Source of the DNA: an uncultured Prevotellaceae bacterium
GTDB lineage: Bacteria; Bacteroidota; Bacteroidia; Bacteroidales; Bacteroidaceae
Assembly: GCA_902782305.1 (NCBI GenBank)
Contig: CACZMV010000006.1
Coordinates: 1-64,000, forward strand
DNA: 64,000 bases
Reading direction: 5' to 3'
Shown here: positions 33,813 to 42,469 of the stretch, piece by piece
Layout: the number at the start of each line of letters is the position of its first letter
Position numbering within the stretch: position 1 is the first letter of the stretch
Position numbers and translations under genes: made by a program
The notes under the pieces: generated by a model
Told to the model about the DNA's origin: nothing
Databases searched by the model: none
The model's input: only the letters and a program-made list of their open reading frames with translations

Positions 33813-35245
33813 AACTCTGCAGACTTTGGAGTACGTGGGAAAGGTATCACGTCACGAATGTTCTGCATACCTGTAACGAACAGGATAAGACGCTCGAAAC
33901 CGAGACCGAAACCTGCATGAGGACATGAGCCCCACTTGCGGGTGTCGATATACCACCAGAGGTGGGTCATATCCATATCGCGGCGCTTAATCTCACCCAT
34001 CAGCTTATCATAACTTTCCTCACGGACGGAACCACCGATAATCTCACCAATCTGTGGGAACAGCACGTCGGTACCCTGCATGGTAGGACCTGGAGCAATA
34101 GCACCCTTGTAGCCTACACTACCCTCACCCTGCTCTTCGTTCTGCTTCATGTAGAACGACTTGAAGGCACGGGGATAGTCGGTCATGATAACGGGCTTCT
34201 TGAAGTGTTCCTCCACCAAGTAGCGCTCGTGTTCTGAAGCCAGGTCGTCGCCCCAGTTGCAGGGGAACTCGAACTTCTTACCGTTCTTGATAGCCTCCTG
34301 CAGGATGTTGATACCCTCTGTATAAGGCAGGCGCACGAAGGTCTCCTTGAGAACACCCTCCAGACGCTCAATCAAGGTCTTGTCAATCATCTGGTTCAGG
34401 AACTGCAGGTCGTCTTTGCAGTTATCCAATGCCCAGCGTACACAGTACTTGATAAAGTCCTCTTCAAGGTCCATCAGTTCTTCCTGATCCAGGAAAGCAA
34501 CCTCAGGCTCTACCATCCAGAACTCAGCCAAGTGGCGAGGGGTATTCGAATTCTCAGCGCGGAACGTAGGACCGAAGGTGTAGATAGCACCCAGGGCCGT
34601 AGCACCCAGCTCGCCCTCCAACTGACCAGAAACGGTCAGCGAGGTCTGCTCGCCAAAGAAGTCGTCGTCGTAGATAATCTTTCCGTTTTCGTCCTTCTTC
34701 AGGTCGTAGAGGTTCTTGGTGGTTACCTGGAACATGTTTCCTGCTCCCTCACAGTCGCTGGCAGTAATCAGCGGGGTGTGGAAGTAGAAGAAGCCGTGCT
34801 CGTGGAAATAGGTGTGGATGGCCATTGCCATATTGTGGCGAATGCGCATCACGGCACCAAAGGTATTGGTACGCAGACGCATGTGGGCGTTCTTGCGCAT
34901 CACCTCGAAGCTCTGACCCTTCTTCTGCATGGGATAGTCGTTGCCACAGAGTCCATAGACCTCCAACTTGGTGGCCTGAATCTCTGAAGACTGACCAGCA
35001 CCCTGGCTCTCCACGAGCGTACCCTCAGCACAGATGCAGGCACCCGTGGTGATGTCCTTCAGCAATTGCTCGTCAAACTTCGTGGGGTCAACAACCACCT
35101 GCACGTTCTTGATGGTAGAACCATCGTTCAGCGCAATGAAGTCAACGGCCTTCGACGAACGGTGGGTACGCACCCAGCCTTTTACACAAACCTCCTTACC
35201 ATATTCTGTGCTTTTCAGCACATCAATTATCTTAGTACGTTTCAT
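33809..35245 (-). CDS. asnS: asparagine-tRNA ligase
   Basis: The enzyme charges tRNA-Asn with asparagine. It is a class II synthetase: an N-terminal OB-fold ([21 protein letters not shown]), motif 2 in [22 protein letters not shown], and motif 3 in [13 protein letters not shown]. The correct start is the ATG at 35245 ([10 protein letters not shown]). An earlier in-frame ATG at 35281 would add only residues encoded by a TTCACTATTC word repeat ([11 protein letters not shown]), which have no family counterpart. Length from 35245 is 478 residues. It follows the pseudouridine synthase gene on the same strand. Confidence 0.95.
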   Translation of the reverse strand: MKRTKIIDVLKSTEYGKEVCVKGWVRTHRSSKAVDFIALNDGSTIKNVQVVVDPTKFDEQLLKDITTGACICAEGTLVESQGAGQSSEIQATKLEVYGLCGNDYPMQKKGQSFEVMRKNAHMRLRTNTFGAVMRIRHNMAMAIHTYFHEHGFFYFHTPLITASDCEGAGNMFQVTTKNLYDLKKDENGKIIYDDDFFGEQTSLTVSGQLEGELGATALGAIYTFGPTFRAENSNTPRHLAEFWMVEPEVAFLDQEELMDLEEDFIKYCVRWALDNCKDDLQFLNQMIDKTLIERLEGVLKETFVRLPYTEGINILQEAIKNGKKFEFPCNWGDDLASEHERYLVEEHFKKPVIMTDYPRAFKSFYMKQNEEQGEGSVGYKGAIAPGPTMQGTDVLFPQIGEIIGGSVREESYDKLMGEIKRRDMDMTHLWWYIDTRKWGSCPHAGFGLGFERLILFVTGMQNIRDVIPFPRTPKSAEF

Positions 35246-35251
35246 TTTTAT

Positions 35252-35281
35252 ACTATTCACTATTCTCTGTTCACTATTCAC
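35252..35281 (-). repeat. TTCACTATTC word repeat between two genes
   Basis: Variants of the words TATTCACTATTC and TGTTCACTATTC repeat in this 30-base gap. The same words form the intergenic sequence at 42424-42460 and part of a coding linker at 44405-44432. On the minus strand it reads GTGAATAGTGAA. Confidence 0.7.
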
Positions 35282-36682
35282 TTACTCATAAGCACCCATG
35301 CGCAGACGGTCAACTTCCTCCTCGGTGAGGTAACGCCAGTCGCCACGACGAACATTCTTCTTAGTCAGTCCGGCAAACTGTACGCGGTCGAGCTTGGTAA
35401 CCTTGTAACCCAGGCTCTCGAAGATACGACGTACGATACGGTTCTTACCAGAGTGAATCTCGATACCAACCTGCTTCTTGTCGGTGTCGCTAGCGTATTC
35501 AATAGCGTCAGCCTTAATCTCACCATCGTCAAGGGTGATACCCTCGGCAATCTGCTGCATATCATGAGCAGTAACAGCCTTATCAAGATGTACGTGATAA
35601 ATCTTCTTCTTCAGGAACTTAGGATGTGTCAGCTTCGAAGCCAAGTCACCATCGTTGGTCAACAGCAGCACACCCGTAGTGTTACGGTCCAGACGACCAA
35701 CAGGATAGATGCGCTCAGAACAAGCGTTCTTCACGAGGTCCATCACGGTCTTACGCTGCTGAGGATCGTCGCTAGTTGTTACGTAGTCCTTGGGCTTGTT
35801 CAGCAATACATATACCTTCTTCTCCATGGTTACAGGCTGATCGTGGAACTTCACCTCATCAGTGCGCAGTACCTTTGTACCCAACTCGGTAACAATCTCA
35901 CCATTAACGGTGACAACACCTGCCTGGATGAACTCATCAGCCTCACGACGACTGCAAACACCAGCGTTAGCCAGGAACTTGTTCAGACGAATTGGCTCAT
36001 TGGGATCGAAGTTCTCCTCCTTATACTCAATGCGCTTCTTCATGCTATACTTAGCATTGGGATCGTAGCCTGGGGTATGCTGACGTGGACCCTTCTTATA
36101 AGGAGCTGCTCCGTAAGGCTTGCCATAACCACCCTGCTGGGGACGACCATAGCCACCCTGTTGTGGACGACCATAACCACCCTGCTGGGGACGACCGTAG
36201 CCACCCTGCTGAGGACGACCATAACCTCCCTGCTGAGGACGACCGTAACCACCCTGCTGAGGACGACCATAGCCACCCTGCTGGGGACGACCGTAGCCAC
36301 CACGCTGTGGAGCATAACCTCCCTCACCCTCCTGAGGCTGATTGTAACGGGGACGGGGCTGATAACCACCCTGCTGTCCATACTGCTGACGAGGACGAGG
36401 CTGATAGCCACCCTCGCTGTTATAGTTGTTACGAGGACGATAACCTCCACGCTGAGGAGCCGCACTCTGTAAACCTGCGCCAAAGCCCTCAGGGCGGAAT
36501 CCACCCTCGTCTTGATTCTGATTACGATTGAATCCTCCCTGTGCGTTGTAGGGACGTGGTTGATGAATACGTGGACGTGGTGAGCGTCCTGGACGATAAC
36601 CCTGATAGCCACCCTCGTGACCTGCTGTGTTTTGCTGCTCGTTAGAGAGCTCTTCGTTTTTCTTTTCGTTTTCGAATTCCAT
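35282..36682 (-). CDS. RsuA/RluB-type pseudouridine synthase with repeat-rich N-terminal tail
   Basis: The 466-residue protein has a catalytic C-terminal half (about 225-460): an S4 RNA-binding domain (RLNKFLANAGVCSRREADEF) and a pseudouridine synthase domain with catalytic Asp in GRLDRNTTGVLLL. It would convert uridine to pseudouridine in ribosomal RNA. The N-terminal 215 residues are disordered and rich in Gly, Tyr, Arg, Pro and Gln, with seven tandem GGYGRPQQ units. Such tails promote RNA binding or condensate formation in other proteins. It is not needed for the chemistry and is unusual in length for this family. Confidence 0.9.
   Translation of the reverse strand: MEFENEKKNEELSNEQQNTAGHEGGYQGYRPGRSPRPRIHQPRPYNAQGGFNRNQNQDEGGFRPEGFGAGLQSAAPQRGGYRPRNNYNSEGGYQPRPRQQYGQQGGYQPRPRYNQPQEGEGGYAPQRGGYGRPQQGGYGRPQQGGYGRPQQGGYGRPQQGGYGRPQQGGYGRPQQGGYGRPQQGGYGKPYGAAPYKKGPRQHTPGYDPNAKYSMKKRIEYKEENFDPNEPIRLNKFLANAGVCSRREADEFIQAGVVTVNGEIVTELGTKVLRTDEVKFHDQPVTMEKKVYVLLNKPKDYVTTSDDPQQRKTVMDLVKNACSERIYPVGRLDRNTTGVLLLTNDGDLASKLTHPKFLKKKIYHVHLDKAVTAHDMQQIAEGITLDDGEIKADAIEYASDTDKKQVGIEIHSGKNRIVRRIFESLGYKVTKLDRVQFAGLTKKNVRRGDWRYLTEEEVDRLRMGAYE
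36129..36296 (-). repeat. seven tandem 24-bp units encoding GGYGRPQQ
   Basis: Seven units of 24 bp follow each other without gaps. The variation between units is mostly synonymous (third codon positions), which suggests selection on the protein and old duplication rather than recent slippage. Partial units continue on both sides. Such arrays can change copy number by replication slippage. Confidence 0.9.
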
Positions 36683-36760
36683 AATTTTTCTTTTTTGTTT
36701 TTAAGGAGCGCCTCACGGCTCTCTGTTTGTGTTGTTGATAATATATTAAAAGTCTCTTAA

Positions 36761-38107
36761 TTAAATTCCTGTATAATTCATTGGCGTAATAGCCATCAAT
36801 TCTTCCTTCACTTCGTCGCTGACCTCCAAGCCCTGAATAAACTCATGGATGGTCTGCTCCGTCATTTTCTGGTTGGTACGCGTCAAAGCCTTCAGTGCCT
36901 CATAAGGATGCGGATAGGCCTCACGGCGCAGAATGGTCTGGATGGCCTCAGCCACAACAGCCCATGTGTTATCCAGGTCTTCCTGCAACTTCGTCTCGTT
37001 GAGAATCAGCTTGCGCAGTCCTTTCAGTGTGCTCTGGATGGCAATCATGGCGTGACCCATAGGCACACCGACATTGCGCAATACCGTTGAGTCTGTCAAG
37101 TCACGCTGCAAACGGCTTACTGGCAATTTCTGTGCCAAGAATCCCAGCACAGCATTCGCCATACCCATGTTACCCTCAGAATTCTCAAAGTCGATGGGGT
37201 TCACCTTATGGGGCATTGCACTCGAGCCTACCTCGCCAGCCTTAATCTTCTGCTTGAAGTATTCCATAGAGATATACATCCAGAAGTCACGATCCAAGTC
37301 AATGATAATGGTATTGATACGACGCATAGCATCAAAGATGGCACCCAGCCAGTCGTAGTTCGAAATCTGGGTAGTCCACTGCTCACGCTCCAATCCCAAC
37401 TTCTCGCTGACAAACTGATTGCCGAACTCGCGCCAATCATACTGGGGATAAGCCACATGGTGAGCATTATAGTTACCCGTAGCGCCACCAAACTTAGCGG
37501 TAATCGGCGTATCCTTCAGTCCGCGCAACTGCTCTTCCAGACGATACACATAGACCATGATTTCCTTGCCCAGACGAGTAGGAGAAGCAGGCTGTCCGTG
37601 GGTCTTGGCCAACATGGGCACATTCTTCCACTGCTCAGCATAGTCGTTCAGCTGCTCTATCAGTTCTTCCACCATAGGATAGTACACCTGCTCCAGTGCC
37701 TCCTTGATAGAAAGAGGTACGCTGGTGTTGTTGATGTCCTGTGATGTCAAGCCAAAGTGAATGAATTCCTTGTATTTCTCAAAGTCGCCAATCTTATCCA
37801 GCTGTTCCTTGATAAAATACTCTACGGCCTTCACGTCGTGGTTGGTCGTTTTCTCAATCTCCTTCACACGGGCAGCATCCTGCTCCGTGAAGTTACGATA
37901 GATATCTCGAAGCGATTCAAACAGGTTATGGTCAAAATCCTCCAATTGAGGCAACGGGAGTTCACAAAGCGTGATGAAATACTCGATCTCCACACGTACT
38001 CGGTAGCGAATCAAAGCATACTCTGAAAAATATCCTGCCAATTCTTCTGTCTTGTTCCTGTAACGTCCGTCAATAGGCGATATGGCGGTCAGTGCGTCCA
38101 ATTCCAT
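36761..38107 (-). CDS. purB: adenylosuccinate lyase
   Basis: The 448-residue enzyme catalyses two steps of purine synthesis, releasing fumarate from SAICAR and from adenylosuccinate. It begins MELDALTAISPIDGRYR, and the family signature loop is GEVGSSAMPHKVNPIDFE. LAKTHGQPASPT holds the catalytic His region. Length is normal. It is transcribed from the minus-strand box at 38166. Confidence 0.96.
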   Translation of the reverse strand: MELDALTAISPIDGRYRNKTEELAGYFSEYALIRYRVRVEIEYFITLCELPLPQLEDFDHNLFESLRDIYRNFTEQDAARVKEIEKTTNHDVKAVEYFIKEQLDKIGDFEKYKEFIHFGLTSQDINNTSVPLSIKEALEQVYYPMVEELIEQLNDYAEQWKNVPMLAKTHGQPASPTRLGKEIMVYVYRLEEQLRGLKDTPITAKFGGATGNYNAHHVAYPQYDWREFGNQFVSEKLGLEREQWTTQISNYDWLGAIFDAMRRINTIIIDLDRDFWMYISMEYFKQKIKAGEVGSSAMPHKVNPIDFENSEGNMGMANAVLGFLAQKLPVSRLQRDLTDSTVLRNVGVPMGHAMIAIQSTLKGLRKLILNETKLQEDLDNTWAVVAEAIQTILRREAYPHPYEALKALTRTNQKMTEQTIHEFIQGLEVSDEVKEELMAITPMNYTGI

Positions 38108-38165
38108 TGTTTCCTTTTATACCTTATTTTATTATATATAGCTATACATTCTCTCAAATATGCTG

Positions 38166-38173
38166 CAAAGGTA
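38166..38173 (-). promoter_or_regulatory. -7 promoter box of purB
   Basis: The minus strand reads TACCTTTG followed by CAGC, with TTCG just upstream, the same context as at position 1 of the window. It lies 58 bp before the purB start codon. Confidence 0.65.
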
Positions 38174-38345
38174 CGAATAAGTGAGCAAAATACAAAAGAA
38201 AAACTAGTTTTTATTTTTATTTTCGAACGAAAGCGCTCGGTTTACCGCTTTGCACCTTTAGGTCAAAGAACCTTAGAGACGAAGTCTCAGAGGTAGTGCA
38301 AATTGAGCGAAATACAAAATAAATGCCGATTTATTTTCAATTGCT

Positions 38346-38420
38346 GGTACGTGTACTAACAATTGCTGGTACGTGTACCAACAATTTTTTCTACGTGTAC
38401 TAGCAAATTTTGTCACGTGA
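38346..38420. repeat. array with exact 22-bp period around TACGTGTAC
   Basis: The core TACGTG occurs at 38348, 38370 and 38392, and a variant CACGTG at 38414, each exactly 22 bp after the previous one. The first two units are nearly identical over the whole 22 bp; the later ones decay between the cores. The array lies in the 386-bp gap between purB and the transglutaminase-like gene, just upstream of a terminator whose loop again contains CACGTG. No gene is visible in the gap. Confidence 0.75.
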
Positions 38421-38448
38421 ATGGCCCCAGAGTATTAATGTCAAATAA

Positions 38449-38476
38449 AAAAGGGACTACACGTGAAGTCCCTTTT
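38449..38476 (-). terminator. Rho-independent terminator of the envelope operon
   Basis: AAAAGGGACT and AGTCCCTTTT form a 10-bp stem around an eight-base loop. It lies 18 bp beyond the stop of the transglutaminase-like gene, and a T run follows on the minus strand. Confidence 0.85.
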
Positions 38477-38493
38477 CTATTTGTTTATTGCGT

Positions 38494-40125
38494 TTACGAT
38501 TCGCGCTTCAGCAGGATGACGTTGGCACCCTTGCCTGCAACGTTAGGCATCTCCTCGCCCACATCGGCTCCAATGTAAGTGGGGTCGCAAACGGTGAACT
38601 TACGTCCATTAAGCATATAGCCTGCGCCTTGAACGTTCTCCTTGAACTCAACGGCCATTGCCAAGTGACCAGGATAGTAAACCAGTACGACATCCAGTCC
38701 TACGAGGTCGCGAACCAAGTGGGACAGCAGGATAGCGCGGTCTTCACAGTCGCAATAGGGATAGAAGAAGGTCTCCTCGCCAAAGAAAGCACGGTCGCGC
38801 CCCCAGACATCATCGTCGTAGGCATAGAGGAAACAGCCCTGATTAGGATTGGTCTTCTTGATATCGGTCTTACCCTCAACCCACCAAAGCAATTGCTGTA
38901 CCTGCTCCAGGGGAGTCATTCCCTTCAGTTTGGCACGCATCTGGGGATAGAGCTGCTCTGTAATACCCTTCTCCAACGGAGTGTTGGCATACATCGCCCA
39001 ACGACTCATAAAGTTGCCACCGGTATAAGAAGCGGGATAGGTATCGAAGAAGTCGATATAGTTCTTATTGGAATGAAGGGTGAAGCTGAAGTCTGGATTC
39101 TTCAACGAAGTGATGGTACGCTCGTTGACGGGTCTTTCTGCAAAGTCCTGACGTGCATTCATCTGCAGCGACATAGCACTCTCCTTGGGGAACTTGGCCT
39201 TGCAGATATTCAGTTTGTCGCCATCCTTGATATTCTCCAGCAGGTAATACCACTCGCCATCTACATAGAAGTAGGACTTGCCAAACATGTTATACTGGCT
39301 GGCCACAATCATGTAGAGCGTCTTTCCATCGTGAGCCATACGCATCTTATAGCCTGACTGCGAATAGAGGAAAGCCAATGCAAGGGTAGCCTCGTTGGTA
39401 TGGTTGCCATAGAACTTATTGGTCAGCGCAAGCAACATCTGATAGTAAGCCCAGTCTGAGAAGTTATGAGCCTTACGCTCCTCCAAGCAGTCGTAGAGCA
39501 TATTGTCGAACTGAGGCTTGGTGAACTGAGTGATGGCATCAGCTACCTCATCACCAGAAACACCAGGGAGGGTGAAACGGCAATTGTTGCCCATGCGGAC
39601 CTTACACTCTGTGCCGAAGACATCGAACTTATAGTAAGGATTAGGATCGCTGGTCTGTTCAACCTTTGCCAAAGGCTGGGGTTGCTTAGTAGCTGGAGCG
39701 GGAGCGGGCACAACGGTTGCCACGGGAAGTATCTTATTCGACTTCTCACGCTTGGCCATCTTTTTCTTTTCCTTCTCCTGCTTCTCCTTTTCCTTCTGTG
39801 CCTTCTTATCCTTCTTGTCGCCGCCACCAAACAGCTTGCTGAAGAAACCTGCCGTTTCTTCCTCATAGCCTGGAACTACCATCGGCTCTACCTTTTCTTC
39901 CTCAGGAATGGCAACAGGAGGCTCTGCGCCAAACTCCTCCCAAGCCTCGCGAACAAACTTGGTGTACTCAGCAAGAGCCTGTTTACGGAAGTCAGCATAC
40001 TCCTTCTTGGCCTTCTTCTTGAAAGCCTCGAAGTCCTTACGGAAGTCTTTCTTCTGATTCTGAGCCTGTGCAGGAACCACCAGCACAAGCATCAGCAACT
40101 GGAAAATGACTATCAACTTTTTCAT
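38494..40125 (-). CDS. secreted transglutaminase-like protein
   Basis: The 543-residue protein has a signal peptide MKKLIVIFQLLMLVLVVPAQAQ. A Lys-rich coiled segment (about 25-140, with a run KKDKKAQKEKEKQEKEKKK) precedes a globular part. The C-terminal domain has a transglutaminase/cysteine-protease-like triad: Cys 460 in CEDRAILLSHLVR, His 487 in YPGHLAMAV and Asp 514 in VCDPTYIGAD. It probably acts in the periplasm as a peptidase or cross-linking enzyme. It is the last gene of the operon, before the terminator at 38449. Activity is inferred from the triad. Confidence 0.78.
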   Translation of the reverse strand: MKKLIVIFQLLMLVLVVPAQAQNQKKDFRKDFEAFKKKAKKEYADFRKQALAEYTKFVREAWEEFGAEPPVAIPEEEKVEPMVVPGYEEETAGFFSKLFGGGDKKDKKAQKEKEKQEKEKKKMAKREKSNKILPVATVVPAPAPATKQPQPLAKVEQTSDPNPYYKFDVFGTECKVRMGNNCRFTLPGVSGDEVADAITQFTKPQFDNMLYDCLEERKAHNFSDWAYYQMLLALTNKFYGNHTNEATLALAFLYSQSGYKMRMAHDGKTLYMIVASQYNMFGKSYFYVDGEWYYLLENIKDGDKLNICKAKFPKESAMSLQMNARQDFAERPVNERTITSLKNPDFSFTLHSNKNYIDFFDTYPASYTGGNFMSRWAMYANTPLEKGITEQLYPQMRAKLKGMTPLEQVQQLLWWVEGKTDIKKTNPNQGCFLYAYDDDVWGRDRAFFGEETFFYPYCDCEDRAILLSHLVRDLVGLDVVLVYYPGHLAMAVEFKENVQGAGYMLNGRKFTVCDPTYIGADVGEEMPNVAGKGANVILLKRES

Positions 40126-40137
40126 AGTTCTGATGTT

Positions 40138-40611
40138 TTAATGTTCTTTTTCACAAGGTACGGAATCAACCTCCACCTCCAACAATGTGGAGTCCTTGAC
40201 AATAATCTCACGGGTAACAGTGGCAGGATCGCTGTGGCGACGCGACTTCACCGTCTTGTCTTTGCGCAGCTGGGCAACAACAGACTTAACATAATCCTTG
40301 GTCAGCGTCAACACGGTATTGCGCTTGTCAGCCAGGAACGAATCCAACTTGGCCTTACCTGGGGAATTGATGACATACTGCTTGTCGCCATCCTCAGCCA
40401 ACAGCGTAATAGAGCCAGTGAAAGATACATTCAGCGTAACGTCGCCCGTAAGGACATCGCCCTTATCCACTTGGCGCTTTCCCTTGGCGTCAATCACCTC
40501 AACACGACCACTTACCTTGGAAACCACATACTTGGCTGCCTCGCCCTTGGCCATTGCCAACATGGGAATGAACAGAAGTATGCAAAACGCTAATAATTTC
40601 TTATGATTCAT
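40138..40611 (-). CDS. small secreted protein resembling the FecR periplasmic domain
   Basis: The ATG at 40611 gives MNHKKLLAFCILLFIPMLAMA, a signal peptide. The mature protein (about 137 residues) begins KGEAAKYVVSKVSGRVEVIDAKG and continues with strands as in FecR-type periplasmic domains (VDKGDVLTGDVTLNVSFTGSITLLAEDG). Such domains sit next to CHASE2 membrane proteins in several Bacteroidetes operons. It overlaps the CHASE2 gene by 11 bp and precedes the transglutaminase-like gene by 12 bp, so the three are probably one functional unit. The exact ligand is unknown. Confidence 0.68.
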   Translation of the reverse strand: MNHKKLLAFCILLFIPMLAMAKGEAAKYVVSKVSGRVEVIDAKGKRQVDKGDVLTGDVTLNVSFTGSITLLAEDGDKQYVINSPGKAKLDSFLADKRNTVLTLTKDYVKSVVAQLRKDKTVKSRRHSDPATVTREIIVKDSTLLEVEVDSVPCEKEH

Positions 40612-41737
40612 TTTTCTTCTCCTTATTAAATACACTTAAGGTCTTAATAACATCATACAGATTCTCTGCCATGTAAATAAGTGCAATAGACGACATGGCA
40701 AAGGCCAGACTGATGCTGTAGTTGTAACTGCAGAAGAGGATGAAGGTAATCCAAACTATCAGCGACAACCATCCTGCAATCAGCAGACCTCGTATCAGTG
40801 AGGCTCCGAAGATAACTCGGAACAACGTCTTCTTCTTGGTAGTGAAGCTCTTATAGTAAGACAGCAGGATTACAGACAGGAATACGATGATGAACGAGGC
40901 CACCACTGTAACGCCTGTAGAAGCGTGCTTAATCTCAGACTGACGGAGCATCGTTTCTGCAGCATAGGCCAACAGCTCAACACCAGCAATCTTGCCCTGT
41001 GGGGTATAGTGCATGTCGCCTTCTTCAGTCATAGCACCGATAAGCACCAGATGATCCTCTATCCAATCGCGATTCTCGAGAATGGAATCGTAAGGCACGA
41101 TATGATACTCCTTTGGTGAGAAGTTGATATTGATATTCTTCTCAGACAAGGGCACTACCTCCTGCTCAGCATAGAGGTCAACTACTTTCTTGATGAACGA
41201 TGGAACCACCTTGCCACCAAGTTCACGTCCGACGCTGACCGCACGCTTCATGCCACCATAGAGTTGGCGAGGCATGTTGGTGAAGCCTTCATTGACACTG
41301 TCGCTGGGCGTAAAGAATGAATGTACCGTCTCGCCCTCCATGCTCTCGGCATCAATAATCTTATAGGAGAACACGAAGTTATGAAGCTGCTTAACGGTAT
41401 TTTCCAACAGCGTATCGCCTTCAAGGTCTTCTTCCTTGTAGCCTTCGAACACCACATCGACACCCACTGCCTTGGGGTGGAGTGCATCCACCTCCATGAA
41501 CAACTGGGCAAAATCGCGGCGTTTTCTCAGCTCCGTCATATCGACAATAGTCACGATACGACTGGATTCCCGTTCGCCTGTGTCGAGCAACTTGTAATAG
41601 AAGTCAGTAAACGAATAGTCCTCCAGGATTTCAGCCACAGGGTTGAAGACTTTCAGGTTGAAAGCCGCCAGCACGTAGATTCCCACGATACCAAACGCGA
41701 GACACGTAACAGCGAAGTATCTCCAGAGTTTATCCAT
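40601..41737 (-). CDS. CHASE2-domain membrane protein
   Basis: The 378-residue protein has one N-terminal transmembrane helix (about 7-27), a periplasmic CHASE2 sensor domain (about 50-260; RIVTIVDMTEL, HPKAVGVDVVFEG, DHLVLIGAMTEEGDMHYTP) and two or three C-terminal helices (about 275-360). No kinase or cyclase domain follows, so signalling output would need a partner. CHASE2 domains sense unknown small ligands in the periplasm. It is encoded with a FecR-like protein and overlaps both neighbours (TAATG with the upstream gene). Confidence 0.82.
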   Translation of the reverse strand: MDKLWRYFAVTCLAFGIVGIYVLAAFNLKVFNPVAEILEDYSFTDFYYKLLDTGERESSRIVTIVDMTELRKRRDFAQLFMEVDALHPKAVGVDVVFEGYKEEDLEGDTLLENTVKQLHNFVFSYKIIDAESMEGETVHSFFTPSDSVNEGFTNMPRQLYGGMKRAVSVGRELGGKVVPSFIKKVVDLYAEQEVVPLSEKNININFSPKEYHIVPYDSILENRDWIEDHLVLIGAMTEEGDMHYTPQGKIAGVELLAYAAETMLRQSEIKHASTGVTVVASFIIVFLSVILLSYYKSFTTKKKTLFRVIFGASLIRGLLIAGWLSLIVWITFILFCSYNYSISLAFAMSSIALIYMAENLYDVIKTLSVFNKEKKNES

Positions 41738-42396
41738 TAATCCTTACCGAAATAAGCTTTTAACTCTTCGCTCAGCTCCTTGCCTTCTTTCTCTAATTCA
41801 GCACGAACGGCCTCCTTGGCAATCTCCTTGATAGAAGATACTTTGGTTACCATGCGAACCATCACTTCCTTATTCTTATTCTTCAGTTCGCGAGTTACTG
41901 TCAAAGGAGTCTGCACACGACCCAGCTTCTGAGAGAAAATGCTCTTATTCTCAACCAGTGTCGTAGTGATAGAGGCAGCCTGATCGTCAGCCAGCATCTT
42001 GTTGGCAACCATGTTGTCAACGATACCCGTAGCCTCAGAACTGATCTTGCTGGCGATATTCATACGAGCCAGCTCTGTAGCCTGGATCTGGGCAGCAGCA
42101 AAGTTCTCTGCTATAGAACGACCCTCACCATCAACATAAACGGGTTCCATGTCGTCGTCATAGTCTTCCAAGAACATATAAAGACGGTCAACCTGCTTCT
42201 CCAAGGGCAGTCCACCAGGAGATACCGTCCAACCTTCCTTTTGCAAACGCTTTGCCTCCTTCTTAGCATCCTTAGAAGCTTTCTCCTTCAAGGCGGCCTT
42301 GTTTTCCTTTACCTTTTTCTGCAAAGCATTCTGAGCAGATACTCCCATTGGCAAAGAGAGCATTACCAATACGGCTAAAAATTTCATTGTTTTCAT
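41737..42396 (-). CDS. secreted LPP20-like protein
   Basis: The 219-residue protein has a signal peptide MKTMKFLAVLVMLSLPMGVSAQ. It then has a charged helical segment (KKVKENKAALKEKASKDAK) and a domain with IAENFAAAQIQATELARMNIASKIS, like the LPP20/FlgT-type fold also found at the N terminus of the next upstream gene. The C-terminal helix is Lys/Glu rich. It probably sits in the periplasm or at the outer membrane. The family has no defined activity. It is one of several related envelope genes in this operon. Confidence 0.65.
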   Translation of the reverse strand: MKTMKFLAVLVMLSLPMGVSAQNALQKKVKENKAALKEKASKDAKKEAKRLQKEGWTVSPGGLPLEKQVDRLYMFLEDYDDDMEPVYVDGEGRSIAENFAAAQIQATELARMNIASKISSEATGIVDNMVANKMLADDQAASITTTLVENKSIFSQKLGRVQTPLTVTRELKNKNKEVMVRMVTKVSSIKEIAKEAVRAELEKEGKELSEELKAYFGKD

Positions 42397-42423
42397 AATT
42401 CTATCATTTTAATTAGTATACAT

Positions 42424-42460
42424 TATTCACTATTCACTGTTCACTATTCACTGTTCACTA
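42424..42460 (-). repeat. TTCACTATTC word repeat in the envelope operon
   Basis: Words TATTCACTATTCACTG and TTCACTATTCACTG repeat in the gap between two operon genes, in the same form as at 35252. Confidence 0.65.
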
Positions 42461-42469
42461 GCGAAGCGC

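Noticed and set aside
35246..35281. N-terminal extension of asnS from an ATG at 35281
   Set aside because: The added residues [11 protein letters not shown] are encoded by an intergenic word repeat and are not part of the family.
36129..36296. Regular 24-bp repeats that might suggest a CRISPR-like array
   Set aside because: The units are contiguous without spacers, keep one reading frame and encode GGYGRPQQ, so this is a protein-coding tandem repeat.
35066..36472. A long plus-strand open frame opposite the pseudouridine synthase and asnS
   Set aside because: It is the antisense shadow of two well-supported genes and its Thr/Leu-rich translation arises from the repeat on the other strand.
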